Notes: generated by a model not told the origin, from the letters alone. A stretch of DNA of 64,000 nt from WTGU01 sp965200925 (GCA_965200925.1 OZ241738.1:1178001-1242000), one strand, 5' to 3'; positions 34,796 through 43,459 are shown, counted from the first letter of the stretch. Program-made: numbers and translations.

Positions 34796-36626
34796 TTACC
34801 TTGTCCACCTGCCGCCCCCAACGCATAGAAATGTCTTGGATACGTGTTCGCTCTTCCCTGGATTCGATCTGGTCTTCCATGCGCGCCCATGATGACAGCA
34901 ACAATCTGATGGCGACACTGGCCAAAAAGGCAGGATGATCCTCGCTGGCATTCTCGTCAAGATCGTCTTCAATGTGCTTGAGAAGATCATATACCGGGTG
35001 ATCAGTGTTGAGATTGATATGCAACACGCCCTGATTCGAGCGCACGTTAAACATCTGGTACCCATCGAGTTGAGCTGGGTTGAACTGGTAGGAAAGATCC
35101 TCGTTTACCAGCATCTTGGCGAGTTGTTGCGCATCACGGTCCGCATGTCCAACATTGACAAATAGCTGCGTAAGACCCTCGACCCGTTCTTCAGACGATC
35201 TACTTTCACGCTCTCTGTCTGTACAGGTCGGTTGCTCGCTGCCGTCTGCTATGGCTTCTCGGTCTGCGTCGGTAGCAGTCTTGACAGCTTTCTTTTCCGG
35301 GCTTCCGTGATCGCCTCCCGTCACCTCACTACGCTTCTGCGCGAACATCCGTCCAATTTCCCGCATCATAGCGCGTGTTTGGTCCCTAATGTCTCCCACT
35401 ATGATATAGATGATGTCCTCATCAATCCCCATCTCATCAAGGATGACTTGGTTGGGACGGTCGTCACGAGCGAGGGTTTTGGCAGCTTGCGTGAAGTTCG
35501 AGACCATCTGCTTGTTATGATCTACGCCGAACAATTCGTCGCAAGAACGGAAAAACAAAACTTGGCAGCCCCACCAACGATTCTGCGGATTTTCCGCACT
35601 GCCGCCTTCCCTCAAAAATGCATCTTCAAGGATAATCTCCCTGTCCTCTCGAACGACAGATACGCCAATGTTGTGTCGTGCATGCCGTCCGCGGAGTGTC
35701 TGACCTGGGTTCTGGGTAGCTTGTTCTGTCTTCAAAGCCTCGGGCTTTACGATCGAATACTGCACTTCAATTGTCACTTCTTGACCGTTGACAGTGGGTG
35801 TATAACGTTGTGTATTACCCCATTGCCTAAACATAGGTTCCTCATTCCACGGTGCTTCCGGGGTGGAGGTAATTTTCATCAAATAAAGAGGGTCGTTCGC
35901 AACAATTTCCTCTTCGAACGTGGGTTCTTCCGGCCGGTTATTGAGGAAAGAGATAGCATGAATCCTTACAATATCGATATCGATGTAATGGCGATGTATA
36001 CGGCCGACCTCCGTAGCTGTGTTGTCGATCAGTGTACGACCGGTTTTCCACTGAATCTTGTCCAGGTTTCCCCACACGACCAACGTTCCCGACCGATGCG
36101 AAAAGATCGATTCGCTACCCGCGCGTTTCCATGTCTCAGGTATAGGAGTTTCACGGTCGGGAATAGGAACAAAGTGGTTTCCCTGTGCGATTTCGTCGGC
36201 ATCTATGTTGGAGTGCAGAACCGACCCTGGACCGTCCTGCCATGTCCAGACATCAACTCTCTTGCATTGAGACATTGACGAAGTGGGAAGCCCCATGCCA
36301 TACTTGCCGATGCCTCTCTTGGACTCATGGCGGGTTCCTCCTCCGAATTTAAGAGCGTTGAAAAGGGTCTCTGCATTCATGCCTTCACCATTGTCCAAAA
36401 CGGCTATCTCGAAGAGACGTGCCCTCTGTCGAGTTTGTACTTGAACGTACCGTTCTTCGCAAAGAAGTTCGATTCTTCCGGCGCTAGCTTCTATAGAGTT
36501 GTCGATAAGCTCTGCAACTGCATACGCAGTGTTGTGATATCTGCTGTCTCTGAGCGCGCGTATGGTGAAGCTGCTCGGAAACAAACTGCGGTCTGCATCC
36601 GACAAGTTGTCTAGTTGCCCGACCAT
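34767..36626 (-). CDS. GHKL (MORC/Hsp90/MutL-type) ATPase, 619 aa
   Basis: The N-terminal 230 residues form a complete GHKL ATP-binding site: N-box AVAELIDNSIEAS (E39, N43), G1 LDNGEGM (D78-G82) and G2 KRGIGKYGMGL (105-113). The arrangement with NALKFGGGTRHE is closest to MORC-type and other chromatin/defence GHKL ATPases, not to sensor kinases, since no phosphoacceptor domain is present. The middle and C-terminal parts (about 250-619) include a charged stretch (RERESRSSEERVEG) and helices; no known domain was identified. ATG 36626 is preferred over upstream codons because GGGAGGAATT precedes it directly. It overlaps the helicase gene by 16 bases. ATP-driven dimer closure on DNA is the family behaviour; its job here is inferred to be sensing or clamping. 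Confidence 0.87.
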   Translation of the reverse strand: MVGQLDNLSDADRSLFPSSFTIRALRDSRYHNTAYAVAELIDNSIEASAGRIELLCEERYVQVQTRQRARLFEIAVLDNGEGMNAETLFNALKFGGGTRHESKRGIGKYGMGLPTSSMSQCKRVDVWTWQDGPGSVLHSNIDADEIAQGNHFVPIPDRETPIPETWKRAGSESIFSHRSGTLVVWGNLDKIQWKTGRTLIDNTATEVGRIHRHYIDIDIVRIHAISFLNNRPEEPTFEEEIVANDPLYLMKITSTPEAPWNEEPMFRQWGNTQRYTPTVNGQEVTIEVQYSIVKPEALKTEQATQNPGQTLRGRHARHNIGVSVVREDREIILEDAFLREGGSAENPQNRWWGCQVLFFRSCDELFGVDHNKQMVSNFTQAAKTLARDDRPNQVILDEMGIDEDIIYIIVGDIRDQTRAMMREIGRMFAQKRSEVTGGDHGSPEKKAVKTATDADREAIADGSEQPTCTDRERESRSSEERVEGLTQLFVNVGHADRDAQQLAKMLVNEDLSYQFNPAQLDGYQMFNVRSNQGVLHINLNTDHPVYDLLKHIEDDLDENASEDHPAFLASVAIRLLLSSWARMEDQIESREERTRIQDISMRWGRQVDKVIGRLRERDG

Positions 36627-37882
36627 AATTCCTCCCAATTCGTGAATGCGCTGGTCACGGATCCGAAACCCGATAGATTCGTGTCGGCGACGGTAAAGAT
36701 TTTCGCTGTCGCGTTTCCACCGGCCCTCGGGCCACGCAGCGCACGACCCACCATTTGCGAGTAAAGCACCAGCGAGGTGGTAGGACGAGCAATGATGACG
36801 CAACGGGTGCGGGGGGCATCGAAACCGGCCGTCAGCACCCCGTAGTTGAACATCACCATATGCTCTCTGTCGTCGCTCTTGAATTTCTCGATAATGTCTC
36901 GACGTCGGTCATTAGGTGTTTCGGCGGTGATCGCCGAAGTTGCAACGCCCTTCTTTTGAAGGAGCTCGTTGCATTCCAAGGCGCTCTCCACGGAAGGGCA
37001 GAACACGATCATTCGAGAGTGACGCTCAATCGCGCGTTCGGCGAGCTCTGCGATCATGCACGTTCGTTCATCGTCGCGACCCAACCGGTCCAGGTCGCGA
37101 GTGTCGTAGTCAACGCCCGCCGGCGGATCGGCGATAGAAATGCCGGACTCGAAATTGATCGAAACGAATTGAGGATCAGCCAAATATCGGTTTTGGATCA
37201 GATACGTAACGGGGTTGTCGTGTCCCCTTGGATCTATTGAGATTTTGGTGTGGTTGAACATCTCGGCGAGCCGGTAATCCGCATCAGCGAGGTTTGCGGT
37301 GCGTCCGGGAGTAGCCGTGAGCCCGAGGAGCGGCGGCCGACAGCTGCAAAGCTGTTCGGTCACGAAGGAGTAAGTGTTTGCCACCGCTTGGTGAGCCTCG
37401 TCAAAGATGACGGCGGAAACCCGATTTGCCAAGTGAGCCAGAAGAGCGTTGTCATGCGATGCAGCGGAACGCAGTTTTGCGAGTCCCGTAATCAGAAACC
37501 CGGATTTCAAACGCTTCAAATCAAGCAAATGACTACCCCAGTATCGATGAATGCAGGCATCGCGCAGTCCTAGATGCATCCAGCCTCTGGCGAGCTGTTC
37601 TGCTGCCTGTTCGCAGAGTTCCTCCGTGGACGCCAACCAGATCACAATCGATTCGGAATTGTCGTCCCGATTGAGAAGATAGCAAGCAGCGTGGGTTCCA
37701 ATTCTAGTCTTGCCAGCACCGGTGGGCAGATGAGCGACCGCGCGGCGTTCGGGAGACGACAAAGCTCGAATGATATCCGCAAGCACCTGACGTTGATAAG
37801 GATGCAAGGAGTAGTCCGGCCTGATGGATATCTCCTTCGTCTCAAACACCACAGAGACCTTCGCATTCGTTGTTGAATTCAT
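36611..37882 (-). CDS. DEAD/DEAH-box superfamily 2 helicase, 423 aa
   Basis: Compact SF2 helicase/translocase. Motif I HLPTGAGKT (51-59), motif II DEAH (161-164), motif III TATPGR (189-194), then FNYGVLTAGFDAP (motif V) and motif VI QMVGRALRG (376-384). The N-terminal LHPYQRQVLADI is the Q-motif-like element. It resembles the helicase subunits of type I and III restriction systems but has no methylase or nuclease domain. Its start overlaps the PP-loop gene by 41 bases and its end overlaps the GHKL gene by 16, so all are translationally linked. It most likely remodels or translocates on DNA for the other three proteins. Confidence 0.92.
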   Translation of the reverse strand: MNSTTNAKVSVVFETKEISIRPDYSLHPYQRQVLADIIRALSSPERRAVAHLPTGAGKTRIGTHAACYLLNRDDNSESIVIWLASTEELCEQAAEQLARGWMHLGLRDACIHRYWGSHLLDLKRLKSGFLITGLAKLRSAASHDNALLAHLANRVSAVIFDEAHQAVANTYSFVTEQLCSCRPPLLGLTATPGRTANLADADYRLAEMFNHTKISIDPRGHDNPVTYLIQNRYLADPQFVSINFESGISIADPPAGVDYDTRDLDRLGRDDERTCMIAELAERAIERHSRMIVFCPSVESALECNELLQKKGVATSAITAETPNDRRRDIIEKFKSDDREHMVMFNYGVLTAGFDAPRTRCVIIARPTTSLVLYSQMVGRALRGPRAGGNATAKIFTVADTNLSGFGSVTSAFTNWEELWSGN

Positions 37883-38711
37883 CGATCTCGTTCGCGCCTT
37901 TCGTCTCCCGTTGCTTTATGACAGTAGCCAGGGGACGGCGAGCGGGGTGAAGGTACGGACGACCGTTCAGAAGTTTGCGCACCGGCGTCTTGGTGCTTGC
38001 ACGGAGCCAGCGATCGAATTGCACAGCCTCCTCATAACTGACCGGTTCTTGTCGCTTCAATTCACACCAATGTTCGTTCGAGCGATACGGGCAAATGACG
38101 CAGGCAGAGCGGGGCAAATGGCGACCCGGATACTCGGAGGAGAACCATTCGACGCAATCACGGCGCGACATGCCGAGGTCCACTAGCGGCCAGCGATGCT
38201 CGATCCAAGGTTCCCTACTGGGTTTCATACGGAGTACTTCGTCTAGTGAAATCCCGAGCCACATCTCAACATGCACTTTTTTTGGAAAAGGCCTGCCACG
38301 CTCCCCGCCTGCTAACTTTCTAACTCGTCTATAAATTGGCCGGATCTTGTAGTGATTGGTGCATTGCCGCCGCAACATGCCCTTCTTGCCGTCCTCGTCG
38401 ACGGTGAACAGCGGAACGTCGACGAAACGATGGCCCGATACAGTTTGGCCGCGTCTCAAATTCTTCTTCAGATTGCCGTCGGACACTCGGATCAGCGGAA
38501 ATCGAAGCTGCCCTTCAAGCCAATCTAAATGCCGATACACATACTTGGGCTCCCATCCCGTATCGGCGAAAATGGCGATGTCGGGCTTGGGATATCCGAG
38601 TTCAGTCAAATGAGGGTCCGACCGAGACAGCAGAAGCGCCAGCACCGTGCTTTGCGTTCCAGCACCCAGGCTGACAGCGCGATAGACTGTGGTGCTGGTT
38701 CTTGAAATCAT
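37842..38711 (-). CDS. PAPS-reductase-like PP-loop ATP pyrophosphatase (adenine nucleotide alpha hydrolase), 289 aa
   Basis: First gene of the four-gene operon. PP-loop SLGAGTQST (14-22) is followed by DIAIFADTGWEPKYVYRHL as in PAPS reductase/DndC-type enzymes. Conserved cysteines: C117 (RRQCTNHYKIRP), C204/C207 (SACVICPYRSNEHW) and C283/C287 in the terminal NECEGLCGV, which could hold an Fe-S cluster or carry sulfur. This terminal motif is familiar from PAPS-reductase-like genes of actinobacteriophages, whose role is unsolved. Relatives (DndC, TtcA, ThiI) adenylate a substrate and insert sulfur. It starts 18 bases after the sufA stop on the same strand, so it could be cotranscribed with Fe-S/sulfur genes. 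Sulfur-based DNA or RNA modification is a hypothesis; 7-deazaguanine chemistry is an alternative. Confidence 0.88.
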   Translation of the reverse strand: MISRTSTTVYRAVSLGAGTQSTVLALLLSRSDPHLTELGYPKPDIAIFADTGWEPKYVYRHLDWLEGQLRFPLIRVSDGNLKKNLRRGQTVSGHRFVDVPLFTVDEDGKKGMLRRQCTNHYKIRPIYRRVRKLAGGERGRPFPKKVHVEMWLGISLDEVLRMKPSREPWIEHRWPLVDLGMSRRDCVEWFSSEYPGRHLPRSACVICPYRSNEHWCELKRQEPVSYEEAVQFDRWLRASTKTPVRKLLNGRPYLHPARRPLATVIKQRETKGANEIDEFNNECEGLCGV

Positions 38712-38729
38712 CCGTGCAACAATCCGGGG

Positions 38730-39074
38730 TCAGCCGACGGCGAAGCTTTCGCCGCAGCCGCAGGTGCTGGTCACGTTGGGGTTGTTGAAGACGAAGGTGG
38801 CGCTGAGCTTGTCTTCGTTGAAATCGAGCTCGGTGCCGACGAGGAACATCACGGCGGCGGGTTCGACCACGACGGTTACGCCGTGCTGCGTGATCACCTC
38901 GCCGCCGGAGGCCGCCTCCTCCGCGTAGTCCATCGTGTAGGACATGCCGGAGCAGCCGGCGTTTCTGACCCCGATCCGGATGCCGACGGCCGGCGGCGCG
39001 TCCGGCGCGCGCAGCGCCAGCAGGTGGCGCACGCGGTCGGCGGCGCGCTCGGTGACGGTCAAGATGTCCTTCAT
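38730..39074 (-). CDS. sufA: A-type iron-sulfur cluster carrier (SufA/IscA/ErpA family)
   Basis: Carries and delivers Fe-S clusters to apoproteins. The 114 residues start at ATG 39074 (MKDILTVTERAADRVRHLL) and contain the three conserved cysteines: one in VRNAGCSGMSY and two in TSTCGCGESF at the C-terminus, with FNNPN before them. It is the last gene of the suf operon, 16 bases after sufT, and is followed 18 bases later by the PP-loop gene of the foreign-looking island. SufA, IscA and ErpA cannot be told apart by sequence alone; the operon context favours SufA. Confidence 0.93.
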   Translation of the reverse strand: MKDILTVTERAADRVRHLLALRAPDAPPAVGIRIGVRNAGCSGMSYTMDYAEEAASGGEVITQHGVTVVVEPAAVMFLVGTELDFNEDKLSATFVFNNPNVTSTCGCGESFAVG

Positions 39075-39090
39075 CGTGGCCCCCGCGCGG

Positions 39091-39642
39091 CTACAGGAAG
39101 CCCAGTTCAAGGCGGGCGGCGTCCGACATCATGTCCGGAGTCCAGGGCGGATCCCAGACCAGATCCACTTCGACGCCGCCGACCCCGTCCACCATCGTCG
39201 CCACCGCGTGTTCGACCATCCCCGGCATGCTGCCGGCGACCGGGCAGCCGGGCGCGGTCAGCGTCATCTGGATGCGAACGTCGTTCCGCTCGTTCAGGTC
39301 GACGTCGTACACCAAGCCCAGCTGGTAGATGTCCACCGGAATCTCCGGGTCGTACACCGAGCTCAAGGCCCGCGCGATCTGCCCGGCGAGCGGATGATCT
39401 GCGCTCAGGCCGGGCGGCGTCGGCAGGCTGTCGGCGGCCTCGGGCGCGGCCTCGACGAACTGCGGCGCGAGCGCGCCGCCCCCGCCCGGGGAAACCGGCG
39501 CGGCCGGCCCCTCCGGCGCCCAGGCCTCGTAATCGGGCGCGGCGGGCGGCGGCGGCGCGGGCGGCTCTTCAACCTCCTCCACGGGCGCAGCCGGCGCCGG
39601 CGGCTCCTCGGGCGCGCGCTTCTTGCGGAACAGGCCCATCAT
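39091..39642 (-). CDS. sufT: SUF-associated MIP18/DUF59-family protein (SufT-like) with Pro-rich N-terminal extension
   Basis: Assists Fe-S cluster maturation. The C-terminal 110 residues are a DUF59 domain: ALSSVYDPEIPVDIYQLGLV, the conserved LTAPGCPVAGSMP with its cysteine, and VDLVWDPPWTPDMMS. The first 70 residues are an acidic proline- and alanine-rich extension (EEPPAPAAPVEEVEEPPAP) absent from most SufT proteins and probably disordered. Its ATG overlaps the sufU stop (ATGA). It is part of the continuous Rrf2-sufBCDSUT-sufA operon. Confidence 0.9.
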   Translation of the reverse strand: MMGLFRKKRAPEEPPAPAAPVEEVEEPPAPPPPAAPDYEAWAPEGPAAPVSPGGGGALAPQFVEAAPEAADSLPTPPGLSADHPLAGQIARALSSVYDPEIPVDIYQLGLVYDVDLNERNDVRIQMTLTAPGCPVAGSMPGMVEHAVATMVDGVGGVEVDLVWDPPWTPDMMSDAARLELGFL

Positions 39643-40100
39643 TCCGTCGTGATCTCCTCGCCGTCGCCATCAAGCGCGGCCTTCATCGTGTGCCAGGGAA
39701 GAGTCGCACATTTGACCCGCATGGGGAACTCCCGCACGCCGGCCAGGACGATCAGCTTGTCCATCTCGGGCGTCTCGAAGCCGGGCGCGCAGGCCGGGTC
39801 CGGCGATGCCACCAGCGCATGGAAGCTCGCGAACATCGCCCGCACCTCGTCGACCGACTTGCCGCACAGGATCTCCGTCATCATCGACGCCGACGCCATG
39901 GAGATGGCGCAGCCGCGCCCCTCGAAGCCCACATCCGTCACCGTGCCGTCCTCCACGGCGAGATAGATCGTCACCGTGTCGCCGCACAACGGGTTGTGGC
40001 CATGGGATTCCCCCGTCACCGACGGCGGGCGGCCGAAATTGCGCGGCGACTTGCCGTGGTCGAGGATCACCTCCTGGTAGAGCTCGCGCAGCGCCGACAT
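39639..40100 (-). CDS. sufU: SufU/IscU-type scaffold or sulfur-acceptor protein
   Basis: A 153-residue NifU-like protein with the ligand set C39 (NPLCGD, Asp 41), C64 (GRGCAISMAS) and C131 (RVKCATLPW). Between the second and third ligands is the longer insertion seen in SufU, which in Gram-positives is a zinc protein that takes sulfur from SufS. It lies next to sufS, as in SUF systems lacking SufE, which matches that no sufE gene is present in this operon. ATG 40100 shares one base with the sufS stop. Role: accept persulfide sulfur and pass it to SufBCD. Confidence 0.93.
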   Translation of the reverse strand: MSALRELYQEVILDHGKSPRNFGRPPSVTGESHGHNPLCGDTVTIYLAVEDGTVTDVGFEGRGCAISMASASMMTEILCGKSVDEVRAMFASFHALVASPDPACAPGFETPEMDKLIVLAGVREFPMRVKCATLPWHTMKAALDGDGEEITTE

Positions 40101-41356
40101 CAGCCGAAGATCTCCCGCACCTCCTCCAGCGCGTCCACCAGCCGGTCGATGTCGGCGCGCGTGTTGTAGAGGCCGAACGAAACCCGCACCGTGCCGGCGA
40201 TGCCGAAGCGATCCATCAGCGGCTGGGCGCAGTGGTGGCCGACCCGCACCGCGACGCCGGCGCGGTCGAGGATCGTCCCCACGTCGTGCGGGTGCACGCC
40301 GTCCATCGTGAAGGAGACGATCGCGGCCTTCCCCGGCGCGGTGCCGTAGAGGCGGATCCCGTCGAACGCGCCCAGCCGGGCGGTCGCACGGGCGAGCAGG
40401 TCGCGTTCGTGCACCTCGACGGCGGCGGTATCGAGCGCGGCGAGATAGTCGATCGCGGCGCGCAGGCCGGCGGCGGCGGCGATCGGCGGCGTGCCCGCCT
40501 CGAAGCGCGCGGGCGGCTCGGCGAAGCTCGTCTTCTCGAAGGTGACGCGCCGGATCATGTCGCCGCCACCCTGATAGGGCGGCATGGCGGCGAGCAGCGC
40601 CTTCCGGCCGTAGAGCACGCCGATTCCGCTCGGCCCGTAGAGCTTGTGACCCGAGAAGCAATAGAAATCCACGTCGAGCGCCCGCACGTCCACCGGGTGG
40701 TGGACCACCGCCTGGGCGCCGTCGAGCAGCACATGGGCGCCGTGGGCACGGGCGATGCGGACGATCTCGGCGGCCGGAACGACCGTGCCGAGCACGTTGG
40801 AAACATGGGTGAGCGCCACCAGCTTCGTTCGCGGCCCGATCAGCTTCGCGAAGGCGTCCATCCGCAGCGCGCCGTCGTCGTCGATCGGCGCCACCTTGAG
40901 CACGATCCCGACGCGCTCCCGCAGGAGCTGCCACGGCACGATGTTGGCGTGGTGTTCGAGGGTGGAGAGAACCACCTCATCGCCCGCGCCGAGGAATTTC
41001 CGGCCGTAGCTCGCGGCCACCAGGTTGATGGCCTCCGTGGCGCCCTTGGTGAAGACGATTTCGTCCGCCGACCCGGCGTTGAGGAAACGCCGCACCCGCT
41101 CGCGGGCGCCCTCGTAAGCCTCCGTCGCCTTCGCGCTCAGTTCGTAGACGCCGCGGTGGATGTTGGCGTATTCGGCCTCGTAGCAGCGCGCGACGGCGTC
41201 GATCACCGCCCGCGGCTTCTGGGCGCTGGCGCCGCTGTCCAGGAAGGCCAGGGGCTTGCCGTGGACCGTGCGCGAAAGGATCGGGAAGTCCGCGCGCGCA
41301 CGCGCCGCGTCGAACACGGGCGCGGCAGCGCGGTCGCGGCGGGCGGCGGCGTTCAC
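40100..41356 (-). CDS. sufS: Cysteine desulfurase SufS
   Basis: PLP enzyme that takes sulfur from cysteine as a persulfide for Fe-S assembly. The 418 residues include THVSNVLGTVVPA, the PLP lysine in FSGHKLYGPSG, and the catalytic cysteine in VRVGHHCAQPLM within the short loop typical of class II (SufS) enzymes. The start is GTG 41356, which overlaps the sufD stop (GTGTGA). Located between sufD and sufU. If the downstream PP-loop ATPase performs sulfur insertion, this desulfurase is the nearest sulfur source, by analogy with IscS supplying DndC. Confidence 0.96.
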   Translation of the reverse strand: MNAAARRDRAAAPVFDAARARADFPILSRTVHGKPLAFLDSGASAQKPRAVIDAVARCYEAEYANIHRGVYELSAKATEAYEGARERVRRFLNAGSADEIVFTKGATEAINLVAASYGRKFLGAGDEVVLSTLEHHANIVPWQLLRERVGIVLKVAPIDDDGALRMDAFAKLIGPRTKLVALTHVSNVLGTVVPAAEIVRIARAHGAHVLLDGAQAVVHHPVDVRALDVDFYCFSGHKLYGPSGIGVLYGRKALLAAMPPYQGGGDMIRRVTFEKTSFAEPPARFEAGTPPIAAAAGLRAAIDYLAALDTAAVEVHERDLLARATARLGAFDGIRLYGTAPGKAAIVSFTMDGVHPHDVGTILDRAGVAVRVGHHCAQPLMDRFGIAGTVRVSFGLYNTRADIDRLVDALEEVREIFG

Positions 41357-42690
41357 ACCGCGCCGCCTTCGGCGACCCAGCCGCCGATGCGGGCGGCGAG
41401 CGCCGCGCGAACCGGCGCGCGCTCGGCCGTTTCGAGAAGCCCGGCTTCGAGAAGCTCGGTCATGAAGCCCTCCACGATCAAGGCCCGCGCCGTCCGCGCG
41501 TCCAGGCCGCGGGAGCGCAGATAGAAGAGCTGGTCCTCCTCCGGCGCGCCCGCCGTCGCCCCGTGGCCGCACTTCACGTCGTCGGCGTAGATTTCGAGCT
41601 CGGGCTTGGTGTCGACTTCGGCCTCCGGCGAGAGCAGGAGCGCGCGACCCAGCTGGTGGCCGTCGGTCTTCCGCGCGTCCTTGCGCACGACGATCTTCCC
41701 CTGGAAGACCCCGCGCGCCCGGTCGTCGAGCACGCCCTTGTACACCTCGCGGCTGGTGCAGCCGGGCGCGGCGTGGTCGATCGCCGTCGTGTTGTCGACA
41801 TGCTGGATGCCGCGCGCCATGTACCCGCCGTCGAGCCGGCATTCGGCGCCCACGCCCGCGAAGCGGACATGGATTTCGTTTCGCGAGAGGCGCGCGCCCA
41901 GCGCCAGGGCGAGACTCCCGTAGCGGGCGCCGCCCGCCAGAACAGCCTTGGTGAGGGCGGTGTGGTAGGCGCCCGCGCCCTCGGCCTGGAGCTTGACATG
42001 GTCGAGGCACGCCCCCTCGCCCAGGCGGATGTCGACGACCGGGTTGGACCAGGTCGCCGCGCCGTCCGGCCCTTCGTGGCTTTCGACCAGCGCGAGGCGG
42101 GCGCCGGCCTCGAGATGCACGAGGACGCGGGGATGCCAGGCGAGCGGCCCGGCGCCCGGCGCCGCGACGAAGCGGAGCAGCACGGGCCGTTCCACGACCG
42201 CCCCGCGGGCGACCTCGACGAGGCAGCCGTCGGCCGCGAACGCCGTGTTGAAGGCGGCCATCGGCCCGCCGTCGAGCGGCGCCATCTCCCCGAGCCGCCG
42301 TTCGACCGACGCGGGATCGTCCTTCAAGCTTTGCGCGAGGCCGGCCAAGCGCAGGCCGGCAGGCGGTGCGTCCGGCGCCGGTCGCGCGGGCGACAGGCGG
42401 CCGTTGACGAAGGTCAGGCAGGCGCCTTCCACGGCGGCGAAGGCGCCGGGCGGCAGGGTTTCGGGCGCTTGCGCGTCGGCGGCCGCCGGCGCGCCGGGCG
42501 CCGCGAAGGTGAGCGCGGCGAGCGGGGCGAGATTGGTGTATTTCCACGCTTCGCTCCGGGGGCCGGGGAGCCCGCGGGCGGCGGCTGCGCGGGCCTGCGC
42601 GCGGAGCGCGTCGAGCCACGGCAGGCCCTCGCCCGGCAGGGGCGCGGCCGGTGCCGGGTAGTCGAAGGGAAGCGTCCGCCCGCCGGGCAT
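41353..42690 (-). CDS. sufD: Fe-S cluster assembly protein SufD
   Basis: Component of the SufBC2D scaffold complex, 445 residues with the right-handed beta-helix core. Recognised by SEAWKYTNLAPL at the N-terminus, the conserved YADDVKCGHGATAG and EEDQLFYLRSRGL in the core, and the C-terminal LIVEGFMTELLE. ATG 42690 (MPGGRTLPFDYPAP) is chosen as it lies 10 bases after the sufC stop; the longer frame would overlap sufC. It pairs with SufB and is coupled with sufS by overlap. Confidence 0.94.
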   Translation of the reverse strand: MPGGRTLPFDYPAPAAPLPGEGLPWLDALRAQARAAAARGLPGPRSEAWKYTNLAPLAALTFAAPGAPAAADAQAPETLPPGAFAAVEGACLTFVNGRLSPARPAPDAPPAGLRLAGLAQSLKDDPASVERRLGEMAPLDGGPMAAFNTAFAADGCLVEVARGAVVERPVLLRFVAAPGAGPLAWHPRVLVHLEAGARLALVESHEGPDGAATWSNPVVDIRLGEGACLDHVKLQAEGAGAYHTALTKAVLAGGARYGSLALALGARLSRNEIHVRFAGVGAECRLDGGYMARGIQHVDNTTAIDHAAPGCTSREVYKGVLDDRARGVFQGKIVVRKDARKTDGHQLGRALLLSPEAEVDTKPELEIYADDVKCGHGATAGAPEEDQLFYLRSRGLDARTARALIVEGFMTELLEAGLLETAERAPVRAALAARIGGWVAEGGAV

Positions 42691-42700
42691 GGCCGGAGGT

Positions 42701-43459
42701 TCAGGCCGCCGCACCCGGCTCCAGGCCGAGCCCGGCATAGCCCCGCCGCTCCAGTTCGAGGGCGAGGTCCTTGCCGCCCGAGCGCACGATGCGGCCGCCG
42801 GCGAGAACGTGCACCCGGTCCGGCACGACGTGGTCGAGCAGCCGCTGATAGTGCGTGATCACCAGCATCGCGCGGTCCGGCGCACGCAGCGCGTTGATGC
42901 CGCGGGCGACCACCTTGAGCGCGTCGATGTCGAGCCCCGAATCGGTCTCGTCGAGCACCGCGAGCGCGGGTTCCATCAGCGCCATCTGGAGCATCTCGTT
43001 GCGCTTCTTCTCGCCGCCGGAGAAGCCCACGTTGAGGGCACGCCGCATCATGCCCTCGTCGATCCCCAGCGCCGCGCGCTTCTCCTTGACCAGCTTGAGA
43101 AACTCCATCGCGTCGTATTCCTTCTCGCCGCGATGCTTGCGGACGGCGTTGACCGCGGTCTTCAGGAAGGTCGCGCTGCCCACCCCGGGGATCTCGACCG
43201 GATACTGGAAGGCGAGGAAGACCCCGTTGCGCGCGCGTTCCTCGACGTTCATGGCCAGCAGATCCGCCCCCCGCCAGGCGATCGAACCGCCGGTCGCCGC
43301 GTAGCCGTCGCGCCCCGCAATCACGTAGGCCAGCGTGCTCTTGCCCGAGCCGTTGGGCCCCATCACGGCATGGACCTCACCTTCGCGCATCTCGAGGTCG
43401 ACGCCGTTCAGGATCGGCTTGCCGTCCACCGAGGCGTGCAGGTCTTCGATCTTCAACAT
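42701..43459 (-). CDS. sufC: Fe-S cluster assembly ATPase SufC
   Basis: ABC-type ATPase that drives SufBC2D conformational change. The 252 residues contain Walker A MGPNGSGKSTLAYV (about 35-48), the SufC-specific signature GFSGGEKKRNEMLQ, Walker B LAVLDETDSGLDID and the H-loop VITHYQRLL. Length and motifs are standard. It lies between sufB (14 bases) and sufD (10 bases), and all motifs needed for ATP hydrolysis are intact. Confidence 0.97.
   Translation of the reverse strand: MLKIEDLHASVDGKPILNGVDLEMREGEVHAVMGPNGSGKSTLAYVIAGRDGYAATGGSIAWRGADLLAMNVEERARNGVFLAFQYPVEIPGVGSATFLKTAVNAVRKHRGEKEYDAMEFLKLVKEKRAALGIDEGMMRRALNVGFSGGEKKRNEMLQMALMEPALAVLDETDSGLDIDALKVVARGINALRAPDRAMLVITHYQRLLDHVVPDRVHVLAGGRIVRSGGKDLALELERRGYAGLGLEPGAAA

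Noticed and set aside
33932..38711. Assignment of the island to Dnd/Ssp, DISARM, Dpd, Mza or Hachiman
   Set aside because: Diagnostic partners are missing: no DndB/D/E or SspB/C/E, no DrmA/DrmB, no DpdA, no Z1 or AIPR protein, no HamA. Shared single domains are not enough.
39639..40934. Single long frame covering sufU and part of sufS
   Set aside because: Only the 39639-40100 part encodes SufU; upstream is a shadow frame of sufS, which is complete in its own frame.
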